This document shows positions 35,452 to 44,206 of a stretch of 64,000 bases of DNA, piece after piece; positions within the stretch are counted from its first letter, which is position 1; each line of letters opens with the position of its first letter. The notes under the pieces are model-generated. The model had not been told where the DNA came from and searched no databases. It worked only from the letters and a program-made list of their open reading frames with translations. This stretch comes from Salinispirillum sp049115955. GTDB taxonomy: Bacteria; Pseudomonadota; Gammaproteobacteria; Pseudomonadales; Natronospirillaceae. The position numbers and the translations under genes were made by a program. The DNA lies in NCBI GenBank assembly GCA_049115955.1, contig JAGDZJ010000024.1:110104-174103 (forward strand). Direction: 5' to 3'.

Positions 35452-37824
35452 TCAGCTCCTCAATGTCGCCTCAAAATCCTCTTGCAAGCGTTCAATGACA
35501 GCATTCATAGCGGTGGTCACTTCGTCTTCGGCCATGGGGCGCTCTGGGTGTTGCCAAGTCAGTTGCAGTGCAATACTGCGTAACCCGGCCCCAATGCGTT
35601 CACCCTCATAGACGTCGAAGACTTCGGCATTCGTTACCCACTCACCTGCCACCGCTTTCGCAGCGGCTAGCATGTGTTGTGCGGGTACAGATGCGTTCAC
35701 CACCACTGCGATGTCACGTCGACTTGCTGGGAATCGTGAGATTCCCTTGTAAACTGGAATACGGCGCGCGGTTACCGCGCCAAAATCCAGTTCGAATACA
35801 TAGGTTGGCTTCTTCAGGCCAAGCGCTTTATCCAAGCGTGGATGAATGCGGCCTAACACACCCACTGACTGGCCATTCACCTGAACCTCGGCGGCTTGAC
35901 CCGGGTGCAAATACGGCACATCGGTTGGCACAAAAGCGATCTCATTGCCTTCCGACAAGGCCAGCAGCGCTTCCACATCACCTTTTAGGTCGTAGAAATC
36001 TACACTGGCACCGCCGTTCAACCAAGACACACCAGAACGCGGGCCATAAATAAGACCAGCGACTTTTTTATCTTGCTTCAGGGTATCCAGAGCGCCCCGG
36101 AAGACCAAGCCCGTTTCGAACAACCGGACGCGGTCTTGCTGGCGCTTGATGTTATGGCGCAAGGCACCCAACAAACCGGCAATAACGGTGGTACGCATCA
36201 CACCGAGGTCTTCTGAAATGGGGTTTGCCAAAGCCAGTGCTGGCAGGTCAGGTTCCAGTTGCGTTTGCAGTTCAGGTTCAACGAAGCTGTAACTAACGAT
36301 CTCCTGGTAACCCAAGGACACCAAGCGCTGCGCGATCAAGCGACCGCTTTGCACAGACTCAGGCAATGGCGTAATGGCCATCGGCGCGACAGGATAAGAG
36401 ACCGGCAAACGGTCATATCCGTAAATGCGGCCCACTTCTTCAATCAGATCCGCGGTAATGGAGATATCAAAGCGCCAACTCGGCACTGTTACCGTCCATT
36501 GCTCATTCGCGTATTCAACCGTGAAACCCAGGCCGCTCAATATGCGTGTGACCTGTTCCGTCGGAATATCCAACCCCAGTGCAGCAGCGATCTGGGTATG
36601 CGATACCGTCACCGGCGCCACATTGGGGAGATGCTCTTCGGCTACCACTTCCGAAACCGGACCGGGCTCGCCACCTACGATTTCTAACAGCAATGCCGTT
36701 GCACGCTCCATCGCGCGGGCTTGCAATGCATGGTCTACACCACGCTCGTAGCGATGCGATGAGTCGGTATGCAAACCATAAGAACGTGCTTTTCCAGCCA
36801 GTTGCAAAGGTGCAAAGAAAGCGCATTCAAGGAAAATATCACGCGTTTGACGAGTGATACCGGTGTTCTCACCGCCCATCACACCGGCCATGGCCAGTGG
36901 ATGTTTCTCATCAGCAATAATTAGAGTGTCGCCGCGCAAGATTACGGTTTGACCGTCGAGCAACGTCAGCGTTTCGCCTTCGTTGGCCCAGCGCACATGA
37001 ATGCCGCCGTTTAGGGTATCCAGATCGAAGCCGTGCATCGGCTGACCCAGTTCCAACATGACATAGTTGGTGACATCCACAACGGGGTCAATGCTGCGCA
37101 CACCGCCACGGCGCAGACGCTCCTGCATCCACGTGGGAGTAGTTGCTGTAGCGTCTATGTTGCGAATGATGCGCCCCAGATAACGCGGGCAGCCTTCGGG
37201 GGCCATTACAGCGATCGGAAAAATGTCGCTGACGGTTGCCGGGACGGCTGGAATCTCAGGTGCGCACACGGGTACTTCATTCAACACACCCACTTCACGT
37301 GCCAACCCAGCAATGCTAAGACAGTCGGCGCGATTGGGTGTCAAATCGACTTCGATACACAGGTCATCCAGGTTCAAATACTGGCGCAAGTCTGTGCCCA
37401 GAGGCGCATCCAGTGGTAACTCCATGATGCCGTCGTGATCGTCAGACAATTCAAGCTCTTTGCCGCTGCACAGCATGCCGAAGCTTTCTACATCGCGCAG
37501 CTTGGCTTTTTTGATCTTAAAGTTACCCGGCAATACTGCGCCAACACGAGCAAACGCCACTTTGAGGCCGGCACGCGCATTGGGTGCACCGCACACAACA
37601 ATGGACGACTCGGTGCCATCGTTAACCCGGCATACCTGCAATTTATCAGCGTTTGGGTGCGGTTCAGCAGACTCAATCTCAGCGACCACCACGCCGGTAA
37701 ATTCACCCGCAACAGGCTCTGCACCATCGACTTCCAAGCCCGCCATAGTGACCTGATGCATCAGAGCATCGGAGTCTATTGCCGGGTTTACCCACTGTCT
37801 TAACCAGGTTTCGCTAAATTTCAT
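35452..37824 (-). CDS. pheT: Phenylalanine--tRNA ligase beta subunit
   Basis: 790 residues from the ATG at 37824 (MKFSETWLRQWVNP); the TTG two codons upstream is not a likely start. With PheS it forms the heterotetramer that charges tRNA-Phe. An N-terminal tRNA-binding (EMAP-like) domain, B3/B4 editing region, B5 (KARSYGLHTDSSHRYERGVD), and the C-terminal anticodon-binding FDX-ACB domain (FPASRRDIAVVVN) are in the expected order. Gap to pheS is 24 bp, and ihfA follows after 3 bp. Confidence 0.96.
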   Translation of the reverse strand: MKFSETWLRQWVNPAIDSDALMHQVTMAGLEVDGAEPVAGEFTGVVVAEIESAEPHPNADKLQVCRVNDGTESSIVVCGAPNARAGLKVAFARVGAVLPGNFKIKKAKLRDVESFGMLCSGKELELSDDHDGIMELPLDAPLGTDLRQYLNLDDLCIEVDLTPNRADCLSIAGLAREVGVLNEVPVCAPEIPAVPATVSDIFPIAVMAPEGCPRYLGRIIRNIDATATTPTWMQERLRRGGVRSIDPVVDVTNYVMLELGQPMHGFDLDTLNGGIHVRWANEGETLTLLDGQTVILRGDTLIIADEKHPLAMAGVMGGENTGITRQTRDIFLECAFFAPLQLAGKARSYGLHTDSSHRYERGVDHALQARAMERATALLLEIVGGEPGPVSEVVAEEHLPNVAPVTVSHTQIAAALGLDIPTEQVTRILSGLGFTVEYANEQWTVTVPSWRFDISITADLIEEVGRIYGYDRLPVSYPVAPMAITPLPESVQSGRLIAQRLVSLGYQEIVSYSFVEPELQTQLEPDLPALALANPISEDLGVMRTTVIAGLLGALRHNIKRQQDRVRLFETGLVFRGALDTLKQDKKVAGLIYGPRSGVSWLNGGASVDFYDLKGDVEALLALSEGNEIAFVPTDVPYLHPGQAAEVQVNGQSVGVLGRIHPRLDKALGLKKPTYVFELDFGAVTARRIPVYKGISRFPASRRDIAVVVNASVPAQHMLAAAKAVAGEWVTNAEVFDVYEGERIGAGLRSIALQLTWQHPERPMAEDEVTTAMNAVIERLQEDFEATLRS

Positions 37825-37848
37825 GATCAATTACTTGTCTGTTGGACT

Positions 37849-38865
37849 TCACTTAAACTGCGCCAAAAATTTCAAATCGTTCTCGAAGAACATGCGCAAA
37901 TCGTTTACACCGTAACGCAACATGGCCAGGCGCTCTACGCCCATACCGAAGGCAAACCCTTGGTAACGCTCCGGGTCTATTTTGGCATAGCGCAACACTT
38001 CCGGATGCACCATGCCACAGCCCATAACCTCGAGCCAGCCGGTGTGGCTACAAACGCGACAGCCGTCGCCACCGCAGTGCACACATTCCATGTCCACTTC
38101 AGCCGATGGCTCAGTAAAGGGGAAATAACTCGGGCGGAACCGCACCGCGAGGTCTTTTTCAAAAAACTCGCGCAGGAACGATTCAACGGTACCCTTCAAG
38201 TCGGCAAAGCTGACTTTCTCGTCCACCAGCAGACCTTCCATTTGATGGAACATCGGCGTGTGCGTTAAGTCCGAATCACAACGATACACACGGCCGGGGC
38301 ACACAATCCGCACGGGCGGCTCTTGCTGGCTCATTACCCGCACCTGTACTGGCGAGGTATGTGTGCGCAGTAATCGTGTGGCGTCAAAATAGAAGGTATC
38401 GTGCATGGCACGCGCCGGGTGATGCGAAGGAATGTTCAGCGCTTCGAAGTTGTGATAATCGTCTTCTACTTCCGGGCCTTCGGCAACCAAATAGCCCATA
38501 CGCGTAAAGAAGTCGGTCATGCGTTCAATGGTGCGCGTTACCGGGTGCAGACCACCGGCACCGTTTGAACGACCTGGCAGTGTTACATCAACGGTTTCGT
38601 TGGCCAGTTGGCGGGCCAGTTCAGCGTCTTCTAAGCTCGCTTTGCGCTCATTCAGCGCTGCCGCCACCTGCTCTTTCGCTGCGTTGATCAAAGCACCCGC
38701 AGCGGGGCGCTCTTCGGCTGACAACTGCCCAAGCTGCTTGAGCAATACCGTCAAATCACCTTTTTTACCCAGCTTTCGAACGCGCAGTTCTTCCAGCGCT
38801 ACAGGCGAGTCCGTGGCAGCGATAATATCCAGCGTTTCGGCTACCAGGGTGTCAAGATTTTCCAT
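37849..38865 (-). CDS. pheS: Phenylalanine--tRNA ligase alpha subunit
   Basis: 338 residues. The catalytic subunit: N-terminal coiled coil, then class II motif regions (HPVTRTIERMTDFFTRMGY; VYRCDSDLTHTPMFHQMEGLLVD) and motif 3 (GFAFGMGVERLAMLRYGV). A CxxC zinc-like pair (CVHCGGDGCRVC) follows PSAEVDMECVHCG, as in many bacterial PheS. First gene of the operon. The 5' leader is very short, so E. coli-style pheM attenuation is not possible here. Confidence 0.96.
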   Translation of the reverse strand: MENLDTLVAETLDIIAATDSPVALEELRVRKLGKKGDLTVLLKQLGQLSAEERPAAGALINAAKEQVAAALNERKASLEDAELARQLANETVDVTLPGRSNGAGGLHPVTRTIERMTDFFTRMGYLVAEGPEVEDDYHNFEALNIPSHHPARAMHDTFYFDATRLLRTHTSPVQVRVMSQQEPPVRIVCPGRVYRCDSDLTHTPMFHQMEGLLVDEKVSFADLKGTVESFLREFFEKDLAVRFRPSYFPFTEPSAEVDMECVHCGGDGCRVCSHTGWLEVMGCGMVHPEVLRYAKIDPERYQGFAFGMGVERLAMLRYGVNDLRMFFENDLKFLAQFK

Positions 38866-38897
38866 GGAAGTCTCAGTAGTTAGATTTCTATGCCCTT

Positions 38898-38959
38898 ACT
38901 ATAGGGAACCTGATCAAATAAGCAACTGAATACTAAGGGTTTTTTTGATATTTGATCAG
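38898..38959 (-). promoter_or_regulatory. pheS promoter with overlapping inverted repeat
   Basis: On the minus strand TTGCTT (38925-38920) and TATAGT (38903-38898) form a sigma-70 promoter with a 16-bp spacer, about 33 bp before the pheS ATG. The arms CTGATCAAATA (38910-38920) and TATTTGATCAG (38949-38959) are a perfect 11-bp inverted repeat. The proximal arm lies in the spacer and touches the -35, the distal one upstream. The placement suggests an operator for an unidentified regulator. Confidence 0.55.
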
Positions 38960-39088
38960 TTAACAACCACCTGATTAATCGACAGGCGCGCCGGGCAATG
39001 TTCGGTCATACCTTGCGAGCCAGATGACATTAATGTGCGAGTTCGCTACTCTCAAACTCCGCGCAGAACCTCACCTGAAGGAATTCCA

Positions 39089-39919
39089 ATGCTACATGAC
39101 ATCATCGACATCGCTCAGCGTGCGGGCGACGCCATCATGAAGGTTTACAAGCAAGACTTTGCGGTGCAGAGCAAGTCGGATAATACGCCGGTAACGGCGG
39201 CTGATATCGCCGCGAATGATGTCATTGAAAAAGCACTGCAACAGTTGACCCCTGACATTCCGGTGTTAACTGAAGAGTCGGTATGGACACCCTGGCAGGA
39301 GCGCCAATCATGGCAACGCTATTGGTTGGTTGATCCGTTGGATGGCACAAAGGAATTTGTTAAGCGCAACGGCGATTTTACCGTCAACATTGCGCTGATT
39401 GACCAACACTACCCGGTGCTAGGCGTGGTTTATGCACCGGCGCGCCAGGAAATCTGGTACGCCGAGCGCGACCAAGGCGCGTTTTACCAAGACTTAACCC
39501 AATCAGATACAGCACCGAGCCGCCTAACGGCGACCGCAGCACCTACCGATGGCGAACCTTGGTTAGCTCTGGGCAGTCGGTCCTTTCATGACAAAGCAGT
39601 GGCATTGTTTCTGGAACAGTTGGGCGAGCATCAGTTAACACCCGTCGGCAGTGCCATTAAAACCTGCATGGTTGCCGCCGGTAAAGCGCACATTTATCCT
39701 CGCCTAGGACTGACTTCAGAATGGGACACCGCCGCTTCGCAGATTGTTGCCGAGGAGGCAGGCGCGCTGGTCGTCAATGCAGAGACCGGCGAGCGCCTGA
39801 AATACAACATCAAGGATTCATTACTGAACCCTTGGTTTATTGCGGCTTGCGCAGACGACCCACGCTGGCGCGCGAGTCTTTCTGCAGTTCGAGATCAACT
39901 ATCCCCTACCACCAACTGA
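39089..39919 (+). CDS. cysQ: 3'(2'),5'-bisphosphate nucleotidase CysQ
   Basis: 276 residues from the ATG at 39089, preceded by GAAGGAA. The frame extends 54 bp upstream, but homologues begin here. Hydrolyses 3'-phosphoadenosine 5'-phosphate, a by-product of sulfate assimilation. The metal-binding motifs are intact: EES near residue 62-64, DPLDGTKEF (D82, D85), and the C-terminal SEWDTAASQIVAEEAG. The last 25 bp overlap the convergent ComEA-like gene. Confidence 0.93.
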   Translation: MLHDIIDIAQRAGDAIMKVYKQDFAVQSKSDNTPVTAADIAANDVIEKALQQLTPDIPVLTEESVWTPWQERQSWQRYWLVDPLDGTKEFVKRNGDFTVNIALIDQHYPVLGVVYAPARQEIWYAERDQGAFYQDLTQSDTAPSRLTATAAPTDGEPWLALGSRSFHDKAVALFLEQLGEHQLTPVGSAIKTCMVAAGKAHIYPRLGLTSEWDTAASQIVAEEAGALVVNAETGERLKYNIKDSLLNPWFIAACADDPRWRASLSAVRDQLSPTTN

Positions 39920-40218
39920 TGACGGATAGCTTCTAGTGTGCGCGGCCCAATACCACTGATGACCAACAAGTCGTCAACGGTGGCGAAAGGGCCAAACTCG
40001 TCACGGTGTGCAACAATAGCGGCTGCGCGCGCCGGCCCAATACCTGACAGCACCGTCGCCATTTTTTCTGCATCGTCTTCGTTAATGTTCACCATGATAA
40101 CCAACTCGTCGGAGTAATCCGCCGGGAAATCGGTAAGCTCTTCCGCCGACAAGGACACAGCAGCCAATGACAACATGGCGGCGAAAAAGAGACTGAACAT
40201 TTTGTTTAAAGAGGTCAT
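39895..40218 (-). CDS. ComEA-like helix-hairpin-helix protein
   Basis: 107 residues. A signal peptide (MFSLFFAAMLSLAAVSLSA) is followed by a ~60-residue domain with two HhH motifs (VLSGIGPARAAAIVAHRDEFGPF and LLVISGIGPRTLEAIRHQL). Such exported ComEA-like proteins bind DNA in the periplasm during uptake. Other competence genes are not in the window. It overlaps the end of cysQ by 25 bp tail to tail, and its ATG overlaps the stop of a small upstream ORF. Confidence 0.85.
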   Translation of the reverse strand: MTSLNKMFSLFFAAMLSLAAVSLSAEELTDFPADYSDELVIMVNINEDDAEKMATVLSGIGPARAAAIVAHRDEFGPFATVDDLLVISGIGPRTLEAIRHQLVVGDS

Positions 40219-40466
40219 ATTGAGAAATTTTCCTTTTCCAGTGTGATAATCACCTGCAGCCGCCCAAGATCCCTCGAATCAACAGGCTCGCTAACAGATA
40301 CCCTGCACCTTTGTGCAGCCCGGTCACTATCACAAAAAGACAGCGGCGCAACAACTAACCCAAGGTTCAGTTCTTTCGCAAAAACACGTTTTTCTTTACT
40401 GAATTGCGTCTGTCTGACGCTGTCGGTTAAGATACCGCTCACGTAAAGGCGCAACTCAACAGCCAT
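40215..40466 (-). CDS. Small hypothetical ORF coupled to the ComEA-like gene
   Basis: 83 residues from an ATG at 40466 (the frame continues to 40520 across the pyrB start, which is not credible). Its stop overlaps the ComEA-like ATG in an ATGA junction, the main argument that it is real. The sequence is beta-like (ELRLYVSGILTDS and RLQVIITLEKENFSI) with a PLSFC stretch. I do not recognise it. The pyrB promoter candidate (40404-40433) lies inside it, which argues against it. Low certainty. Confidence 0.35.
   Translation of the reverse strand: MAVELRLYVSGILTDSVRQTQFSKEKRVFAKELNLGLVVAPLSFCDSDRAAQRCRVSVSEPVDSRDLGRLQVIITLEKENFSI
40404..40433 (+). promoter_or_regulatory. Candidate promoter of pyrBI
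   Basis: TTGCGT (40404-40409) and TAAGAT (40428-40433) with an 18-bp spacer, 76 bp before pyrB. No pyrimidine-run leader peptide with a following terminator, as in the E. coli pyrBI attenuator, is evident downstream. Moderate match only. Confidence 0.4.
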
Positions 40467-40509
40467 TATTGGTGTCCAGCAAAAGGCGCCAGCAAACCAG
40501 GACCGCACC

Positions 40510-41439
40510 ATGTCCAACATGCTTTACCAGAAAGACATCGTCTCCATATCAGACCTCGACAAGCAGGCATTGGAACTTATTGTTAGCACCGCGATGCAAA
40601 TCAAGCAAGGGCACTACCAACCGTGGCTGCGCGACCGCGTCTTAGCGAGCTGTTTTTTTGAGGCCTCAACCCGTACACGCCTGTCCTTCGAAACAGCGGT
40701 ACACCGCCTCGGTGGCCAACTGATTGGGTTTGCCGACGGAGGAAATACGTCAGCAAAAAAAGGTGAAACGCTCGCCGATACCATCAGAATGATTTCTTCT
40801 TATACTGACGCGATCATTATGCGTCACCCGCAAGAAGGGTCTGCCCGTTTAGCCAGCGAGTTCGCCACTGTCCCCGTTATTAATGGTGGCGATGGTGCAA
40901 ACCAGCACCCTACTCAAACGTTGTTGGACCTGTTCTCACTTTACGAATGCCAAGGGAAGCTCGACGGGTTGAAGATCGCCTTTGTCGGGGATCTGAAATA
41001 TGGCCGCACAGTGCATTCTTTAGCACAGGCCTGCGCGCACTTCGGTGCCAGCTACTATTTTATTTCGCCCGATGCGCTTGCGATGCCTGACTATTTACTA
41101 GAAGACCTTTCGCGGCGCGGCGTCTACTACGAACGTGCAGCCAATCTGGAATCGGTGATCCCGGAAGTCGATATCATCTATATGACGCGCGTGCAAAAAG
41201 AGCGGTTTGACCCAACGGAGTACATGCACATCGCCTCACAATATGTGCTCAATGCAGACATGTTGTCGTCAGCTCAGCCACACCTGCGGGTTTTGCACCC
41301 GCTACCCCGAGTCAACGAGATTCATGTTTCCGTAGATGCCACACCTCACGCATATTATTTTCAGCAAGCGGAAAATGGTGTCTATGCCCGTATGGCTCTG
41401 CTGGCCTTACTACTCAACGAATCAATTCAGACAGACTAA
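40510..41439 (+). CDS. pyrB: Aspartate carbamoyltransferase catalytic subunit
   Basis: 309 residues, close to the E. coli catalytic chain of 311. It catalyses the committed step of pyrimidine synthesis. STRTR at 53-57 and HPLPR near 267 are the carbamoyl-phosphate and active-site motifs, with HPTQTLLDLFSLYE for the domain interface. A regulatory subunit follows, so the enzyme is probably the class B (c6r6) allosteric type, unlike the PyrB-PyrC' type of Pseudomonas. Confidence 0.96.
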   Translation: MSNMLYQKDIVSISDLDKQALELIVSTAMQIKQGHYQPWLRDRVLASCFFEASTRTRLSFETAVHRLGGQLIGFADGGNTSAKKGETLADTIRMISSYTDAIIMRHPQEGSARLASEFATVPVINGGDGANQHPTQTLLDLFSLYECQGKLDGLKIAFVGDLKYGRTVHSLAQACAHFGASYYFISPDALAMPDYLLEDLSRRGVYYERAANLESVIPEVDIIYMTRVQKERFDPTEYMHIASQYVLNADMLSSAQPHLRVLHPLPRVNEIHVSVDATPHAYYFQQAENGVYARMALLALLLNESIQTD

Positions 41440-41458
41440 TGGTTAAACGAGCATCTTG

Positions 41459-41911
41459 ATGAGCGAGCATAAACTACAGGTAGAAGCCATTTGTCGTGGC
41501 ACGGTCATTGACCATATCCCCAAAGGTAATGGCATTAAGATTGTGCACCGCATTCAAAAGCTGTCACCGCACGTCAGGTTGACCGCGGGACTGAACCTGC
41601 CCAGCCAAAACATGGGGCAGAAAGACTTGGTAAAAGTCGATGACTGGCTATTCTCTGAACAGCAAGCTTACGAACTGGCACTGTTTGCACCCGACGCCAC
41701 CATCAACGTGATTGATAATTACGAGGTCGTCAACAAATACAAGATGTCCCTGCCGGATACACTCGAAGGCGTCGTACCCTGCCCTAACAGCAACTGCATA
41801 TCACACAATGAACCCGTGCAGTCTCGCTTTAAGGTATTCCCGCGCGGCGAGCACGTGTCACTGCAATGCCACTATTGTGAGAGAACATTCAATGACAGCC
41901 TGTTTACTTGA
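41459..41911 (+). CDS. pyrI: Aspartate carbamoyltransferase regulatory subunit
   Basis: 150 residues from the ATG at 41459. An allosteric domain that binds CTP/ATP is followed by a zinc domain with C108, C113, C137 and C140, matching the E. coli spacing of C109, C114, C138, C141. 19 bp after pyrB, so co-transcribed. A TTG directly before the ATG is not needed. Confidence 0.95.
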   Translation: MSEHKLQVEAICRGTVIDHIPKGNGIKIVHRIQKLSPHVRLTAGLNLPSQNMGQKDLVKVDDWLFSEQQAYELALFAPDATINVIDNYEVVNKYKMSLPDTLEGVVPCPNSNCISHNEPVQSRFKVFPRGEHVSLQCHYCERTFNDSLFT

Positions 41912-42052
41912 GTAAAACTTCTTAGCCATTTGTTTGCCACGTTCAGAAGCGTTAACTACTATTCAACCAAGATACTAAGAATCGCCACTGAATAAGGCGG
42001 TCAGAAAAAGCGCAGATTGCCACGTTCATCTCACACAAGAGGATTGTCACCG

Positions 42053-44175
42053 GTGCGCCAATTGTCGCTACGCTTGAAACTTACCCTAGGAATTGCCGCT
42101 GGCATTTTCGTTACCCTAATCACTGTTATTGGCATTGGATGGTTCACCATGCAAGCCAATGGTGACCGAGCAGTGCGCGACGCATCTGAATCGATCGGCA
42201 GTTTGGTCGAACAAACTTACTGGACACCACACAGCTGATATCCGATGAAGTCGCTAGTTTTCTGAATCGCAGCTTTGACATATCGCGCACCATGAGCGCG
42301 ATTTTTTCCTCTACCGCCCGTGGCAATGACACCGGGCGCGCCAGCTTTCAACGCGATACCGTTCTGAGTTTGGTCGGTGATACCTTGGCAGCCAACCCAG
42401 GCCTCGGCTCTGCTTATGCCCATTTCGAAGAAAACGCGTACGACGGTTTTGATGCCTTTAACAGGGGCTCAACGGCTGATCACACCTCAAACACCGGCAG
42501 CCTCGACATTTATTGGGTGCGCGATGGTGATGAACTGGTTTACTACCGCACTGAGGATGTCGAATTCAAGTTCGATGAAACTTTGGACGAATTTGGCAAC
42601 CGTGAGTCAGAATGGTACCTGTGCAGCCGCGACACGCTAAAACCCTGCATCATGGAACCCTACCTCTACGAAATAGATGAAGGTTATGAGGTGCTGCTGA
42701 CATCGTTGGTGCACCCCATTATCACTGCTGGTACCTTCCGCGGCGTGGCCGGCGTTGACATCAACATGCCAGACGTTCAGGACCAAGTAGTCGAGTACCA
42801 GCGCGCCTTGTTTGATGGCGCCGCAGACATCTACCTGTTTAGCGAACTTGGTTTATTGGTAGCCAGCTCTCGCTACCCTGATCGGTTAGGCGATTTGGTG
42901 AACCGGGTTAATCCAGAGCTCCATCAAGGATTACAAGCGCTGACCGGTAGCATTGGCAGCTACAACGACAACATCATAGTGCGCTCTCCCGTAGCGATTG
43001 AAGACGTGGATACCGAATGGAGTGTCGTAATCTCCATCCCTCGCAACGCGGCCTACGCCAGCAGCGACGAACTGGAACGAACCTTAGTGGCGGGATATCA
43101 AGCTACGGCGGGCACCATGGTCGGTTCTGGTATTGTGCTCTTGATTGTGGCCATTTCACTGATCAGCCTGTGGCTGCGCGTCGCTACACAGCCGATGGTC
43201 GCCATGCGAACACTGTTTGAGGAGTTGGCCGGATCTGAAGGCGACCTGACCAAGCAGATGACCGTTACGCGCCATGCAGAACTGATCGGCATTGCCAACG
43301 GGTTTAACAGTTTCAGTGAAAAACTGCGCAGCATGATCACTGAGTTGAAGGAATCGGCATCTGATCTGCGCGCCCAAAGTGCTATCTTGGTTAATACTTC
43401 ACGCGACACGGCCGCGGCTACCGACGCGCAGCAATCTGAAATGCAAAACGTCGCTTCAGCCATGAATGAAATGTCGGCTACCGCCAATGAAGTTGCGCAA
43501 CTCGCCAGCGGCACGGCGAGTGACGCTGATCAATCCAACCAAGCATTGATGGAAGCCCAGGAGGCCTTCCGCCACACGGTCGAAGAAGTTCGAGAAGTCG
43601 CGCAGGAAATGAACAATGCCAGCGAGCGTGTGGGCAGTGTGGCGAAAAGCAGTGAGAATATCACGGGCATCATCGAAGTGATTCAGGCCATAGCAGAGCA
43701 GACGAACCTGCTGGCACTGAACGCCGCGATTGAAGCCGCCCGCGCAGGCGAACAAGGGCGAGGTTTTGCGGTAGTGGCCGACGAGGTGCGCAACTTAGCG
43801 GGACGGACACAGGCATCAACCGAAGAAATTCAGAGCCTGATCAGCACACTGCAAAAAGACGTCGACGCGTCCGTAAGCCAAATAGAAGCCAGCACCAAGC
43901 GTGTCAGTAAAGCAGTGGAAGACGCCGATGGCGCTTATGTCCAAATGGAATCGGCAGCCACGCGTATTTCATCGATCACCGACAACTCAGCGCAGGTAGC
44001 CACTGCCGCCGAGGAACAAAACCAGGTTAACGAAGAGATTAATAAAAACATTACCGGTATCGAGGAAGCCAGCTCGCGCTTGGCGGAATTGGCTAATGAT
44101 GTGAAAGGCGTCAGTGACTCCATGCAAGAAATCACCGACGACCTGGATGAACAGCTCAGTAAATTGAAAGTCTAA
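42053..44175 (+). pseudogene. Methyl-accepting chemotaxis protein, single-base frameshift near the N-terminus
   Basis: Start probably the GTG at 42053, after AGAGGA. The first frame (MRQLSLRLKLTLGIAAGIFV..., one membrane segment, then ESIGSLVEQT) ends at a stop at 42238. The rest of the receptor continues in another frame: from about 42220 it reads LDTTQLISDEVASFLNRSFD and runs without break to 44175. One base is missing around 42215-42220. The downstream part has a periplasmic dCACHE-like sensor, a second membrane segment (GIVLLIVAISLISLWL), HAMP, and a cytoplasmic signalling hairpin (AIAEQTNLLALNAAIEAARA). Either a real frameshift mutation or a sequencing error; no N is nearby. No FliA-type promoter was found upstream. 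Confidence 0.82.
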
Positions 44176-44177
44176 AC

Positions 44178-44206
44178 AAAAAATGGGGCGTTAAGCCCCA
44201 TTTTTT
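44178..44206. terminator. Bidirectional intrinsic terminator between the chemoreceptor and ffh
   Basis: TGGGGC (44184-44189) and GCCCCA (44195-44200) with a 5-base loop, flanked by A6 on the left and T6 on the right. It serves the chemoreceptor from the left and ffh from the right, whose stop codon overlaps the T-run. Confidence 0.88.

Noticed and set aside
38866..38897. pheM-like attenuator before pheS
   Set aside because: The promoter leaves only about 30 bases of leader, too short for a leader peptide and terminator.
40434..40509. pyrBI attenuator with a U-rich leader peptide
   Set aside because: No terminator hairpin with a T-run and no Phe/pyrimidine-rich leader ORF is visible before pyrB.
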